From Auxenochlorella pyrenoidosa (taxonomy: Eukaryota; Chlorophyta; Trebouxiophyceae; Chlorellales; Chlorellaceae), in NCBI GenBank assembly GCA_001430745.1, contig KQ481983.1, forward strand, positions 2,567,532-2,631,531: a stretch of DNA of 64,000 nucleotides, given 5' to 3'. The notes under the pieces were generated by a model. That model did not search any database, was not told the DNA's origin, and was given only the letters and a program-made list of their open reading frames with translations. How positions within the stretch are numbered: the stretch's first letter is position 1; each line of letters begins with the position of its first letter. Of the stretch, positions 12,518 to 25,100 are shown piece after piece. A program made the position numbers and the translations under genes.

Positions 12518-15500
12518 ATGACCGATTTCGATGCCGTGTGCACGCGGCTGCGAAGCAAAGAGCTCTGTGCTATCGCAGCCAGCGAGGGCGTGGTGTGGGG
12601 CCAGATCAAGGGCTACCCCTTCTGGCCGGTGAGAACTGCTGCGCTGAGTGCTTGCCAAGGGTGCTGGGGTGGGTGGCGGCAGCAGAGCACTCAGACATGA
12701 CTTGCACCGTGCACAGCCGACCCCAACCACAACTGCGATGATCTGGAAGATGTCAGTGGGGGTGGGACTATGGCTCGCCTCTGCCTTTGCACTGCCGGCG
12801 CTCAGAAACACCCACTGCGGCTTGTGTTCGCCGCGCGCCTTCTGCCCTGGTGCAGGCACAGGTCGTCCCGGCAGATCGCGCAAACAGGGATGCCGCGCTG
12901 CGGGATGCGCGGCCCGTGAAGGGCGGCGCGCACACAGCGCTGCAGTTCTTTGGCGACACAACCAAGGCTTGGTGGGTGCTGGCTGGGAGGGTGCAATGCA
13001 TGGGAGGAGGCACAGCGGGAGGACCACCTTCTTGCCCAATGCCTGGCTGCTTTGGGCAAGACCATGCCGTAGGGTGGGCGAGGTGGGCGAGAACCCACGC
13101 TCGGCCCGCCTGCGCTCCCACCTTGGCGTGCCTGCTTCCCGCAGGGTGAAGGATGACATGCTCCTGGCCTGGGCAGACGGCTGCGCCAAGGGCTTCCTCA
13201 AGGGCAAGGGGAAGGGCAAGCAGCAAGCAGTTTACCAGGTGGGCGGGCTGGGCGCCAGCATGTGCCTCCGCGGGCCTGACACATGCAGCACGTGGGGTTG
13301 CTTGTGATGCCCGGCCATGGCTCTCGCACCATTGCTGGCTGCCGCCGCTGCCCACCCTGCCTGGCATCCTCTGATGCAGGCCTGGGAGTTTTTCCAGACG
13401 GGCGTGCTGCCAGAGGGCTGGTGGCAGAAGCCTCTCAAGGAGGCCCCCATCAAACGGGCAGCAGCAGCAGCAGCGACCGGGGCGCCGCAGGCGCAGCCGC
13501 AGCGGGCACCGAAGAAGCCCAAGGCGCTCGCTGCCCCAGTGGCTGAGCATCGCCAGCCCGTTGCAAATGATGGCGGCACCGCAGCTGTTGAGCCTGCAGC
13601 AGAGGCGGCCGTCCCTGCTCCCGCAGCGGACCGAGCTGAGCAGCAGGACGCAGCAGTGGGTGGGGCAGCAGCGCAGACAGTCGTGGAAGCAGCCGTGCCG
13701 ATGGAGGCCGACCCACCCGCAGCCGCCGCAGCAGCAGATGCAGTGCTGGCGGAAGCAGCCGCAGCAGCCGGCAAGGCACTGCCTGGCTCTCTGGCAGCAC
13801 TCAACGCGCTCCCGCCCTGGGCGGCGCCCATCCCTGGCGCCGCGGCAAGCGCGGCTGCGTCACGTGGGCTGCACCCGCACGCTGTGCCCACCGCTGGCAG
13901 CGGCTCCACCTCCACCCGCGACATGCTGCGCTCGGTCTTCAACCGCATCAAGCTGCTGCACCCGGTGGCGGCGCGCCTGGAGACGCCCAACTCGGTGTCC
14001 GACCTGCTGGGCGCGCTGGCGCGCCACTTTGGGCCTGCCATGGCGCTCACCACAGAGCAGCTGGTGAGGGGTGGGGTCCCGGTGGAGGGGCGCGCTGCAT
14101 GCTCGTGGTTGGTGGCGCGGTGGGCAGAGGCCAAGGCCCACGCCTTGCACACAGAGTGTGCGGTGGTCGTGCTGGCCCCACCTCCCCTTGCACGCGCTGC
14201 CCCCTGCTCTGCAGCGCGGCAAGGATGCCAACGATGTGCTTGCAGCGCTCTTCAGCTGGGCACGGGGGCGGCCGGTGACGCCGGCTGAGGTGGAGCGCTG
14301 CTTCCCGCTGGTGCCGCACGGCAAGGTCCTCATGCCCTACGTGCTGTGGGACCGCATCGGCGAGCTGGGTGAGCCCGGGTGCAGCCCTGCGTGCCCTTAG
14401 CCCCGGCTCATGGCTGTTGCCAGCCCTCCTTGCTGCAATCAGGCGCAGCTCCTTTGGCCAGCGCTGCTCTTCCGCGACAGGCCAACATCAAAGCATCCCT
14501 ACCCAGCAAACCCGAAGCCGGCTGCTCCTCTGCCATGCAGGCCTGTACCCGCTGCATTGGCAGATACCGCTCACGGCAGATGGGGTGGCGGCGGGGCAGC
14601 GAGATGGCGCTGCAGGCGTGCCGGCGCCGCACTCGGCCCCTGCCTGCCGGGTGGCAGCACCTGGCTCGGTTGCAGCCGGCTCGGCCGCAGCCATTCACCG
14701 GAAGAAGCACCCACGTCCCTCGGGAGCAGCCAGCACAGAGCCGCGCAGCCACAGCGAGCCACGCCCGGCTCGTGTGCCACAGCGGCGGCAGCAGCAGGGT
14801 GAGCGCTGTGACCCGGCTGCAGAGGGGCTGTGTGCATGCGTAGACAGAGCGCATGCGCATGCCACCTATTGACCAGCCTGGCATACTTTATTGCTGCTTC
14901 ACGAGCTCATCTGCTGCACTTGCCTCTCAACTCTGTGTGCAGACGTCGACTCCGACTATGAGCCGGCACCCCGCATGCCGCGCCGCCACTCAGCGACTGC
15001 TGTGCCATCGCGGTTTGCCCTGGAGAGCAGCGCTGCAACCGCCAGCAGCGTGCAGCAGTTGGAGCCGGCGGGCGCTGCCCGCGCACCCAGCCCCTCGCTG
15101 ACGGCTGAGGAGCAGGCCAGCAGCCAGCGGGCTCTGGCAGCAGGACAAGGGCCCGGGCTGCCGGTGGTGGATGGCCGCATTGTGAAGCCCAAACCTGGGG
15201 CTCCCTGGCTGGCGCCCGCCGGCGAGGGCCTGCTGGAGCCGCCTCCCTCGCTGGAGGGCAAGAATGCGCTGCCCAACTATGTGCACGTGCGGCAGAATGT
15301 GTGGGTGTCGCGCCCACGGCCCAAGTGAGCGCGGCAGCCAGCTCATGAAGCGTGGGGGTCATGTTTTTGCAGGGCCTGGCCTTCACCCTGCTTGGCACTT
15401 GGCTGAGATTCAGGGGCTTGGTTAAGAAACGATGTCGAGGCAGCTCCTGATGCGTGCTGCTGCCATTCCTCCTCTCCAACTGCAGGCGGCTGCAGCGCGA

Positions 15501-18418
15501 CGACATCCCGGTGTGCAACTGCGTTGCCCCTGTGGGTCTGTCCATCAGCAGTCGACGAGCAGCGCTGGAGCAGCAGCAGACGCAGCGGCTGCAGCAGCAG
15601 CAGGCCGCAGCGGCTGTGGTAGCTGCCCCAGTTGTGCAGGAGCCCATCCAGCCGCCGCCCGCACTGCCGGCGTTTGCTGCTGCAGCTTCGCTGCCACCGC
15701 TCCCCATGCCCACGATGCAGCAGCATGCAGCCCCGCCGCCGCCACTGCCGCCGCTCCCACTGCCCACAAATGGTAGTGTTGCGGCTGCGCCTCAGGCGGT
15801 GCGCACACAGCAGGCAGCCTCTCCTGATGCTGGAGCGTCTTCTGCACCGGCAGCGGGTGGCGGCGGCGGCAGCGCTAAGAAACGCGTGCGGCGCACCGAC
15901 TGGGAGGGGCGCAAGTGCGACTGGTGCGGCGTGACTGAGACCAGCAACTGGCGGCGGCACCCCGAGAACCGCGACATGCTGCTGTGCAACCAGTGCGGCG
16001 GCTATGTGCGCAAGCATGGCAAGCTGTCCGAGGAGCGGCGTGAGCGTGTGGCAGCGCAGCAGGTTGCTGCCGCCATAGCGTCAGTGGCCAGCCTGGCGCC
16101 GCCCCTGGGGCATGCAGCAGGGCCGCTGCCGCTGTTCCAGCCGGCGGGCGTGCTGCCGCCACTGCCGCCGCCGCCCATGCCGTTGCCGGAGCAGCGGCCC
16201 AACGAGCCGCTGGGCTTCACTGTGGCGCAGCTGCAGCAGCAGTTCGGTGTGCAGCCGCAACCGCAGGAGGAGCCGGCGGTGGTGACAGCCATGGCGACGG
16301 TGGGCAGCCTGGCTGCGGGCATGCAGGGGCAGTGCCAGGAGGCAGCAGCAGCTGCAGGCGCACCCATGGATGTTGATCCAGCACCGCAGCAGCCCGCAGC
16401 GTTGGCCATGCAGATGGATGCTCCCCCTCAGCATGACGAGGCAGCATCTGTTGCTGCAGCAGTGGCGGCGGCAGCTTTTGCGCCGTGGGCCGAGGAGTTG
16501 GCCGCGCTGCGAGAGGAGCGGCTGGCTGTGTCACGGTTGGTGGCAGCGGTCTTTGCCCCCTGGGCGGCACAGCCAGAGCAGCAGGAGCCACTGTCAGCGG
16601 AACTGCCTGCGGCCACCAAGCAGGAGCCTTGCGAGCTGCCTGCAGCGCAGCAGGCACAGCATCCGTATGCACAGGGAAAACCCCAGGCAGTGGCACTGCC
16701 TGGCCTGACCAAGCCTGCCGCGCCAGCTCTTGCAGCAGCTGAGCCTGCCCCCAGTCGCAGCAGCGGCGGCCTGCGCCGGGCCGCCGCCGCCGCAGCTGCC
16801 AACGCAGCCAAGCCGCAGGTTGGGTGCGGAGACAGCTGCCTCAACCGGTGAGTACGCAAGCTGCCTGGATCCTCCATCGTCATCCAGGCCAGCTGCATCC
16901 TCTGCCTGCTCTCAGGCCCTCATCTGCATGCCGTCGGCTGCCGTGCTGTGCACATCTTAATCCCCCCTCTCGGGTGCCCCGCAGGCTGTCCTTCATCCAC
17001 TGCGACCGGTCCACCTGCCCATGCGGCGAACGGTGCACCAATCGGCCGTTCCTGGAGCTGGAGCCGCCGGCCATGGAGGTGTACCTCACGCCCGACAAGG
17101 GCTGGGGCGTGCGCGCCGCTGCCTACATCCCGCGGGGCACCTTCATTGTGGAGTATGCCGGGGAGGTGCGCCTGGGCAGCGACGGGGCTGGGGCATTTGC
17201 GTGGTGCAAACATGTTCCATGCCCGTGGCGCAGGAGCGTCTATGGGCAGGCGGCTTGCTGTGTTTGTGGCGGTGCTGACGTCCCCGCTGCACGGCGCCTG
17301 CGCAGGTGGTGGACGACAAGGAGTGCAGCCGGCGCGCAGAGGAGGCCAAGGCCCGCAGCGAGCCGCACTTTTACATGATGGAGATGGCGCCGGGTGAGCA
17401 GGGGGGGCGTGGCTGGGGCAGCAGAGGAGGCATTCAAATAATGCTGCAGACGGCCAAGCTGCAACTGGTAGGCGGTCCTGCGCTCACTTTCAGGGCCTGA
17501 TCTGTTGAGACAACCTGTCGTACCTGCCCTCGCACCCCCGCAGGCTTGATCATCGATGCGCGCAGCAAGGGTAACCTGGCCCGCCTGCTGAACAGCAGCT
17601 GCGACCCCAACTGCGAGACGCAGAAGTGGCACGATGCTGGCAATGGCGAGGTGGGTGCTGGAACCCAAGCGCAGGTTATTGCTGCTGCTGTGGATGATAG
17701 AGACGGCGCTGTTGCTCCACGTGCCAGCTGCGTGGCGGGCAGCCCAGCTCGGGATTCCTTGAGCCTTCCCACAGCCCCCCCGCCTGCCCCAACCGCTCCA
17801 CCCCCCTCCCGCGTTGGCAGACCCGCGTGGGCATCTACTCGCTGCGCGACATCCTGCCCGGCGAGGAGCTGACCTACGACTACCAGTTCCAGCACTTTGG
17901 GCTGGCGGCCGCGGCGGGCGCCTACCGCTGCAAGTGCGGCGCACCCAACTGCCGGGGCACCATGGACACGCAGCCAGAGCGCACGCGGGTGGGTGCCGCG
18001 TCAGCCAGCCCGACCGGAGCCACCAAATGCCGCATCCCGCCAGCAGCGGCTGGCGCCCTGCCCCTTGTCTGGCCCTGATGGGTGTGCCTGGACCATGCTG
18101 CCTGCCACCAACCTCGCGTTCCTGCCCCCCGCACCCATCTCTGCGTGCGCAGGACTATGGCAGGCGCATCGATGTGTGGTGGCCCGGCGAGAAGCGCTAC
18201 TTCCGCGGCACCGTCACCGGCTACTCGGCCTCGCAGCAGCGCCACACTGTCAAGTACGACGACGGCGACGTGGGGCGCGTTTTCCTGCCGGCGGAGCGCT
18301 ACAGGTCAGGGGCAGGCAGAGCGCGGGCGCGCGAGCGCGGCATGCTGCAGCAAATGGAAGCGGAAGGCTCAGCGTGGGCAAGGGGCGTTCCTGCGCTGCA
18401 TCCCGTATGCCTGGAGAG
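12518..18418 (+). CDS. PWWP / GATA-finger / AWS-SET-post-SET / Tudor-like histone lysine methyltransferase (5' part)
   Basis: This is probably a nuclear histone H3 lysine methyltransferase of the ASH1/SETD2/NSD class (H3K36 type by similarity). Exon 1 (12518-12628) starts a PWWP domain with [13 protein letters not shown]; exons 12856-12971, 13145-13238 and 13380-14063 continue it into an Ala-rich linker. After an unclassified region (14215-15324) comes DDIPVCNC, the first half of an AWS domain. About 430 residues follow, including a GATA-type finger (CDWC, 19 residues, CNQC), before AWS resumes with GCGDSCLNR and CPCGERC. SET motifs are [26 protein letters not shown] and ELTYDYQF; post-SET is CKCGAPNC. 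A Tudor-like segment (18152-18304: [24 protein letters not shown]) ends at a splice donor, so the gene runs on into the assembly gap. The catalytic loop has NSSC instead of NHSC. It may be the same gene as 19108-25540. Confidence 0.8.
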
Positions 18419-19107
18419 NNNNNNNNNNNNNNNNNNNNNNNNNNNNNNNNNNNNNNNNNNNNNNNNNNNNNNNNNNNNNNNNNNNNNNNNNNNNNNNNNN
18501 NNNNNNNNNNNNNNNNNNNNNNNNNNNNNNNNNNNNNNNNNNNNNNNNNNNNNNNNNNNNNNNNNNNNNNNNNNNNNNNNNNNNNNNNNNNNNNNNNNNN
18601 NNNNNNNNNNNNNNNNNNNNNNNNNNNNNNNNNNNNNNNNNNNNNNNNNNNNNNNNNNNNNNNNNNNNNNNNNNNNNNNNNNNNNNNNNNNNNNNNNNNN
18701 NNNNNNNNNNNNNNNNNNNNNNNNNNNNNNNNNNNNNNNNNNNNNNNNNNNNNNNNNNNNNNNNNNNNNNNNNNNNNNNNNNNNNNNNNNNNNNNNNNNN
18801 NNNNNNNNNNNNNNNNNNNNNNNNNNNNNNNNNNNNNNNNNNNNNNNNNNNNNNNNNNNNNNNNNNNNNNNNNNNNNNNNNNNNNNNNNNNNNNNNNNNN
18901 NNNNNNNNNNNNNNNNNNNNNNNNNNNNNNNNNNNNNNNNNNNNNNNNNNNNNNNNNNNNNNNNNNNNNNNNNNNNNNNNNNNNNNNNNNNNNNNNNNNN
19001 NNNNNNNNNNNNNNNNNNNNNNNNNNNNNNNNNNNNNNNNNNNNNNNNNNNNNNNNNNNNNNNNNNNNNNNNNNNNNNNNNNNNNNNNNNNNNNNNNNNN
19101 NNNNNNN
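18419..19107. other. Assembly gap (689 N)
   Basis: An unbroken run of N separates the SET/Tudor half from the B3 half of the chromatin locus. The true length and content are unknown, so gene models that cross it are provisional. Confidence 1.
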
Positions 19108-22100
19108 GCCGCAAGCGGGGCGGCGCCGAGGCCGGCGGCGGCGGCGGCAAGCGGCAGAAGCGGCCGACCAGCGAGCTGCTGGGTGGCGGCGGGCTGGACA
19201 GCAGCGGCAGCGACCTGCACTCGCAGCCCGGCGCGCCTCCGCCGCTGGCAGCAGGGCTGGCCGAGGAGGCGAGCCCCATGGAAGTGGGCTCCGCTGCGCC
19301 TGCTGCGCCCGCTCAGCAGCCTGGTGCGGCAGCCGCGCCTGCTGCTGGCACGGGCCTGCTTGACGGCAAGGCGGCCTCGCCCAGCAAGGTGCTGGACACC
19401 TACACCGCCTTCAACCTGGCGGCCCAGCCGGCCTGGAACCCTCCCCCTGTGCCAGTGGGCAGCCTCTCGGCCCCGCAGCTGGAGATCCCGGGCCTGCGCA
19501 TCAACGCAAAGCCCAGCAGCCTCCTGCCGCCGCCCACGCAGGTGCGCTGAGCTGCACCCTTGGCTGCCCTATCAGGCAGCCTGCACCCAGCGGTGCGCGC
19601 ATGTGCATCCTCAGTTTCTACGTGTCTCTGGCCATTGCAGCTTACCCAACGTACCTGTCATCCCTTTTGCGTTGCCCTGCAGGCCGGCCCATTGCCAGAG
19701 GCGCTCCCGCTGGACACCACCAGCCCTCTTGCGGGCTCGGCGACAGCGCCCGGCGGCTTCAACCCTTTCTCCTTTGGCTCGGGCAATGTGTCAGGCAGCC
19801 TCGAGGGCTTGACCTCGCAGCAGCAGCAGGTGGGCACTCAGCCCGGCCCACAGTCCTGTCAAGCTTGCACCCCAGGGAGCAATGCGCTTGAGCAGACCAA
19901 TTGGCTTAGCTGACATGCATCCAGTGCCTCACAACCTGGTTGCTTGCTGGCCCTCTGCAGGTGCTCAGTGCTTGCGGGTTTGGCCTGCCGGGGCAGAAGC
20001 AGGCGGCCTCGGCTGGGGCCTCACCAGCCATGGGACCAGCAGTGCCCCCAGCACTCAGCATCGAGGGCCTGTCGCTGCCGCCGCCTGTGGCACCGCCACT
20101 GCTGGGCGTCTCGCCAGCGCTAGGCCCCACCGCGGCGCCTGCGATGGGCATGGAGGCTCTCAAGCTGCAGCCACCCGTGCTTGCCCCAGTCCTCGGCGCG
20201 ACAGCAGCTCTGCAGCCAGCAGGCATGCCTGCAGCGGAGTTGACGCTGCAGTTGCCTGCAGCAGGCCACCTGCTAGCCCCACCAGCACAGCTTGCAGCGC
20301 CGCAGCTGTCCAGCGGGAGCTTGCAGGCTCCTGCTGCACAGCTGCCTCCTGAGCCAGCTCCAGAGCTACAGAGTGCTCCTGCTGCCATGGCCTTGGCAGC
20401 AGAGCAGGAGGCAGGGCAGCAGCCACGTGCTGCGGTGCCTGCGGCTGTGGTAGAGCCCTCCCTAGCTTTGCCTGTGCCTGCAGCAGAGCCACTTGGGGAG
20501 CAGCAGCTGCCCGAGGTCACTGCAGCTGAGCCTGCAGGGCAGGCACAGATGCCAGCTGCTGAGCCGATGGCAGTGGACTGTGCAGCACAGGGCGCCCCGC
20601 CGGCTGTGCCTCTGCCAGCTGAGGAGGTGCCGGCCGAGGCAGCACCTGCGGGCCTGCAGTCGGCGGCTGCGCCACCTGTCAACAACTGCAGCATCGCCAC
20701 TGAGCCCCTGGCTGTGGCTGCGGCCGCGCCCAATGGCAGTCTGCAGCCAGAAGTGAAGGTGGAGCATGAGGAGCCGCTACCTGCAGCAGGCTTTGATGCT
20801 GCGCCCATGGCGTGCATGCAGCAGCCCGCTGCCCTGGCGGGGCTGCCACCTGCGGCGCAGGCTGCCGAGGTGCGCCAGCTGCGCGACCCCAGCCTGCAGC
20901 CCATCAGCGGCACCATCGGCCACCGGCGTGGACGCGGCAACGGGCAGCCTGCACTGGCAGACGTGGAGCTGTCACGGCCAAAGCGCACGGTGCGGCGCCC
21001 CGCCCGGCGCTTTGACGAGGACTTTGAGGCACCAGAGCCCGACTCGGATGAGGTGCGCCGCAACGGCGAGACGCCGTGCCAAAGCATTGATTTAATTGGA
21101 GCCTGGGGTCGGCCTCTCCCCTGGGTGCAGGGGTTGCACTGTCTGGATGGTTGGCAGCAGCGACAAGGCAGCCTGCCCTGGGACATCTGGTGAAGCGCTC
21201 AATCGGTGCTCGCTCCAACTCTGTTCAAACCAAGGCGCCGCCCCCCTCGCCCACACGCCGTGCAGGACTATGTGCCCGAGGAGGACGACGAGCCGGCCTC
21301 CCCGCCGCGGCCCTCCGCTGCCTCCCGCGCCCGCGCCGCCGCAGCCTCCACGCTCAGCCCCACCACGCAGGCGGCGGTCACCATGGCCTCCCTGCTGGGC
21401 GGCGGCGGGCTGCCGGCGGTGCGCCCGGCGGTGGTGGGGCGCCCCACCAAGCGGGAGGAGGACGACGACCCGGATGCCACCATCGAGGGGCTGACCACAC
21501 GGCCCACGCGTCGCGCGCCGTCGCGGCCCGGCGGCCGGCCAGGTGTGGCCCTCGTGTTGCGCAACCGGGGGAACCGAAGGGACTGGTGGGCAGCTGCGGC
21601 GAGCTGGCAGCTGCGAGTGAAGCGCGTTTGTGCCGGCGTTGCCTTGGTCCTCTCCTCCTGCGCACCGCCTGGTGTGGTTGCTTCTGGAACTTTCAGTGTT
21701 CTGCTGGTTGCACAGGGTGCCTCCAAGAAGACCAAGTTGCAATTTACCATCCTGCTGGTGCTGCCTAGAGCATCTCACAACCACTCCCCCGCTCCACCGC
21801 CGCAGCGCCCACGCCTGTGCACGTGCCGGCAACCACTGTGATTGGAGCGCCGCGGCCGGGAGCGGCCCGCCGCAACGTGCCCACCCCGGGCTCCACCGGC
21901 CTGCCGGCGCGCACCATCCTGGTGGCCAAGCGCCTCACCAACAGGTCGGCTCGGCAGGGAGGGGCCGCGGCCCAGAAGTACCAGTCGTGCCATGAGCGTG
22001 TGCTGCTGGGTTGCCCAGGCGTTGTTGCCAGCACTGGAACCACCAGCTGGCCAGAAGACGGCCGTCTGTAGCCCTCCCAAAGCGTACCCTGTGCCCTGGC

Positions 22101-25100
22101 CCTGGCCCGCTGCCCCCCTTGCAGCGATGTGAGCAAGGGTCGCATCCTGCTGCCACGCGCGGCAGTGGAGGCCAACCTGTCGTTTGCCATCGGCAAGGCG
22201 CACTCGCTGATAGCTCGCGACCACCAGCAGCAGACTTGGGAGTTCACGCTGCAGTCGTGGGCCAACGGTGAGGGGAGGGAGGGAGCCGATGCCAGGGACT
22301 GAGGGCTGGCAGCTGGCCGCAGACATGCATGGCAGCAGGCACGGAGACAGCATGGCGGATGCCCTGGCCGTGCGGCACGTAATGAGGCACACTCCCCGCA
22401 TGTCTGCATGGCTGGGCTGGTTTCTTGACTCGGCCATTTTGCCTGTGCCCCGCCATCAGGCTCGCGCGCCGGCATGGAGTCGCGGCGCGTGTATGTGCTG
22501 GAGCATGCAGGCGACTTTGTGCGCGCGCACGCGCTCAAGCCCGACGACGTCATCGGCCTCTCCAGCGCGGATGTGAGAGCCTTGAGGGGGTTGCACACAG
22601 GATGCTTGGAGCAGACGACACGGTTGGCTTGTGAACGCCACCCACTGCGGTTGCAGCTGCAAGTGTGTTCACGCCTCAGGCCGGCACGTCCTAGCTTGCC
22701 CCTCAACTTGCGTCTTGCTATCCCTGCCCAAGTGCCGTCTCTTAACCGCCACCCCACCCCGCGCGCACCCCCGGCAGGACGGCACCTTCCTGGTGGAGTA
22801 CAACACCGAGGAGGTGCTGGCAGCCAGCGAGAACCTGGCGGGCGCGCGGTTTGGCCAGGCGCCGCCCATGCCCGCCGCCGGCTCGGTGCGCCCCGCCGCC
22901 AACCTGCTGATTCAGCAGAACGCGGGGCGCTGCATGCGCTCCGAGCACTGCACCAAGCCGGCGGGGCACCCCGGCTTCTGCGTGCGCACGCACGCCGCGG
23001 CGGCGGCGGCAGCAGCCCGCAAGGTGCGGCAGGCCAACGCGGCAGCGGCGGCGGCAGCAGCAGCAGCAGCCGCCGCTGCCGCTGCTTCGCCGTCTGGGCT
23101 GGCCGGGCCTGTGCCTGGCGCTGCTCACGATAGCGACGACCATGCCCCCGGAAGTGGGCGGCTGGGGCTGGGCAGCTTGGCATCAGACCTGGCGGGCGTG
23201 AAGCGCGGCTTGGACCACTCGCTCTTCGGCGACGATGGCGAGGGACGGCCCAAGCGCACCCGCAAGCCGACGGAGAAGGCCACTGCAATGGAGGAGGGTG
23301 AGCCTCAACACGGTAGGCTACTGTGCGCTGTGGTGCGCTGCACCTTCTGGGCTGCTTCTGGCGCGGGCTGTTCCCCTGCCCCCCCTGCCTGTACCCCCTT
23401 CCCTCCACCCATGTCCAGGCCTGAGTGCACCCCCGCCGCGCCCCTTGGCATCGCCCTGCCCTGCAGACGAGGACAGCGACGACGACTACCTGGCTGCAGC
23501 AGCCCGCACCGCCGACGCGATGGCGGAGGCCGCAGCCGACAGCGACGCCATCGCCAGCGACGACGACTCGGAGCCGCCGCTGATGCACCCCACCTTCTTC
23601 CAGCTCAAGGCCAAGCCGCCCGCCGCGGCCAGCGGCAAGTTCCCGCCGCCGCCGCCGGTGCCGCCCGCCAACGTGCCGCCCATCTTTGTCATGGCACCAG
23701 ACCCGGCGGCCTCGCACCCCCAGCAGGTGGGGCTACGGCCGGGGAGGAGCGCCAGGGGGGGCGGGGGGGGGGGGGGGGGCAGGCCGTGAGGGCGGCGTAG
23801 GGGTGCCCCAATCCGGTGGGTGCCTGGGTGCTGATGTCAAGACTGGGTCGTGGGGGTCTGACGAGCAAGGTATCGGCTGCTTGTGTGACATGCACTGCCG
23901 CCTTGCCGGTCGCCCCTCCCACCTCCGCTCCTTGCCACCTTCCCTTGCTGCAGCTGCGCTCGCCGCTGCGGCCCAGCCTGTCGATGCAGGCCAGCCTGCA
24001 CCACTCCGACTCGCTGCAGCACATGGGCTCGCTCCACTCCTCTGGCTCGCTGCCGCTGCACCACTCGGCGCCGCCCCCGGCTGCGTCGGGGGGCCCGCCC
24101 GCCTCGCTGCCACAGACAGTGCCGCTGCCGATCCCAGGCGCAAGCATGCCGCTGCCCCTGCCAGCGGGGCCGCATCCGCCGCCCCCACCCATGCCAGTGC
24201 CTGCGGGCGTGGGAGCGCCGCAGCCGCACCACTCTGCCGGCATGGATGTCAGCCACTTCCTGGCTGGGTCCTCTCCAGAGCACTACTACCATTTTGGGCA
24301 TCAGCCAAAGACGGACCCCGGGCAGCAGGAGCAGCAACATGACCAGCAGCAGCAGCAGCAGCAGCAGCCTGTTGAGCAGATGCAGCAGGAACAGCAGCCA
24401 GACCAGCAGCCTGCTGCAGGCGAAGTGAAGCAGGAGCAGCAACCCGCACCGCAGGAGCAGCAGCAGCAAACTGCAGAGCCTGCAGCTGCCCAGCAGGGGG
24501 CAACGTCTGCTGACCAGCAGCAGCAGCAGCAGCAGCCAGCGGCTCAAGCCCAGCAGTTACAGCAGCAGGCTGCAGCAGCTGGGGCCGTGAACCCACCCCA
24601 GGCGTCACAACCAGGCGCACCCTTGATGGCGCCGCCCCGGCCCCACCCCATGCCGCTCCCCATGCCCGGAATGCCGCGCGGCCCGCCCATGCGGCCCCTG
24701 CCCATGCCTCGGCCACGGGGGCCTCTGCCAGGGGGCAGGCCCATGGGGCCCCTGCCCCGCATGCCGCTGCCCATCCCAGGCGCCTACCCGCGGCCCCCGC
24801 CCGGCACCATGCCGCGGCCCCTGGGCGGGCCACTCCCAGGCGGCATGCCGCGGCCGCTGGGCATGCCCCCAGGTGCACCTCTGCGGCCAGGCATGCCTCC
24901 GGGCGTCGTCCTGCGGCCAATGGGCCCGCTGCCGCCTGGTGCTGTCCCGCGGCCGCTCCCAGGCGTTGTCCCGCGGCCTCTGCCAGGCGCGCTGCCACCT
25001 GGTGGCGTGCCACGCCCTGCTGGCATGGTGCCGGCCGGCATGGCGCCCTCGGGGGCTGCGCCGCGCCCTGCTGGCGCTGCGCCGCCTGCAGCAGCCGGTG

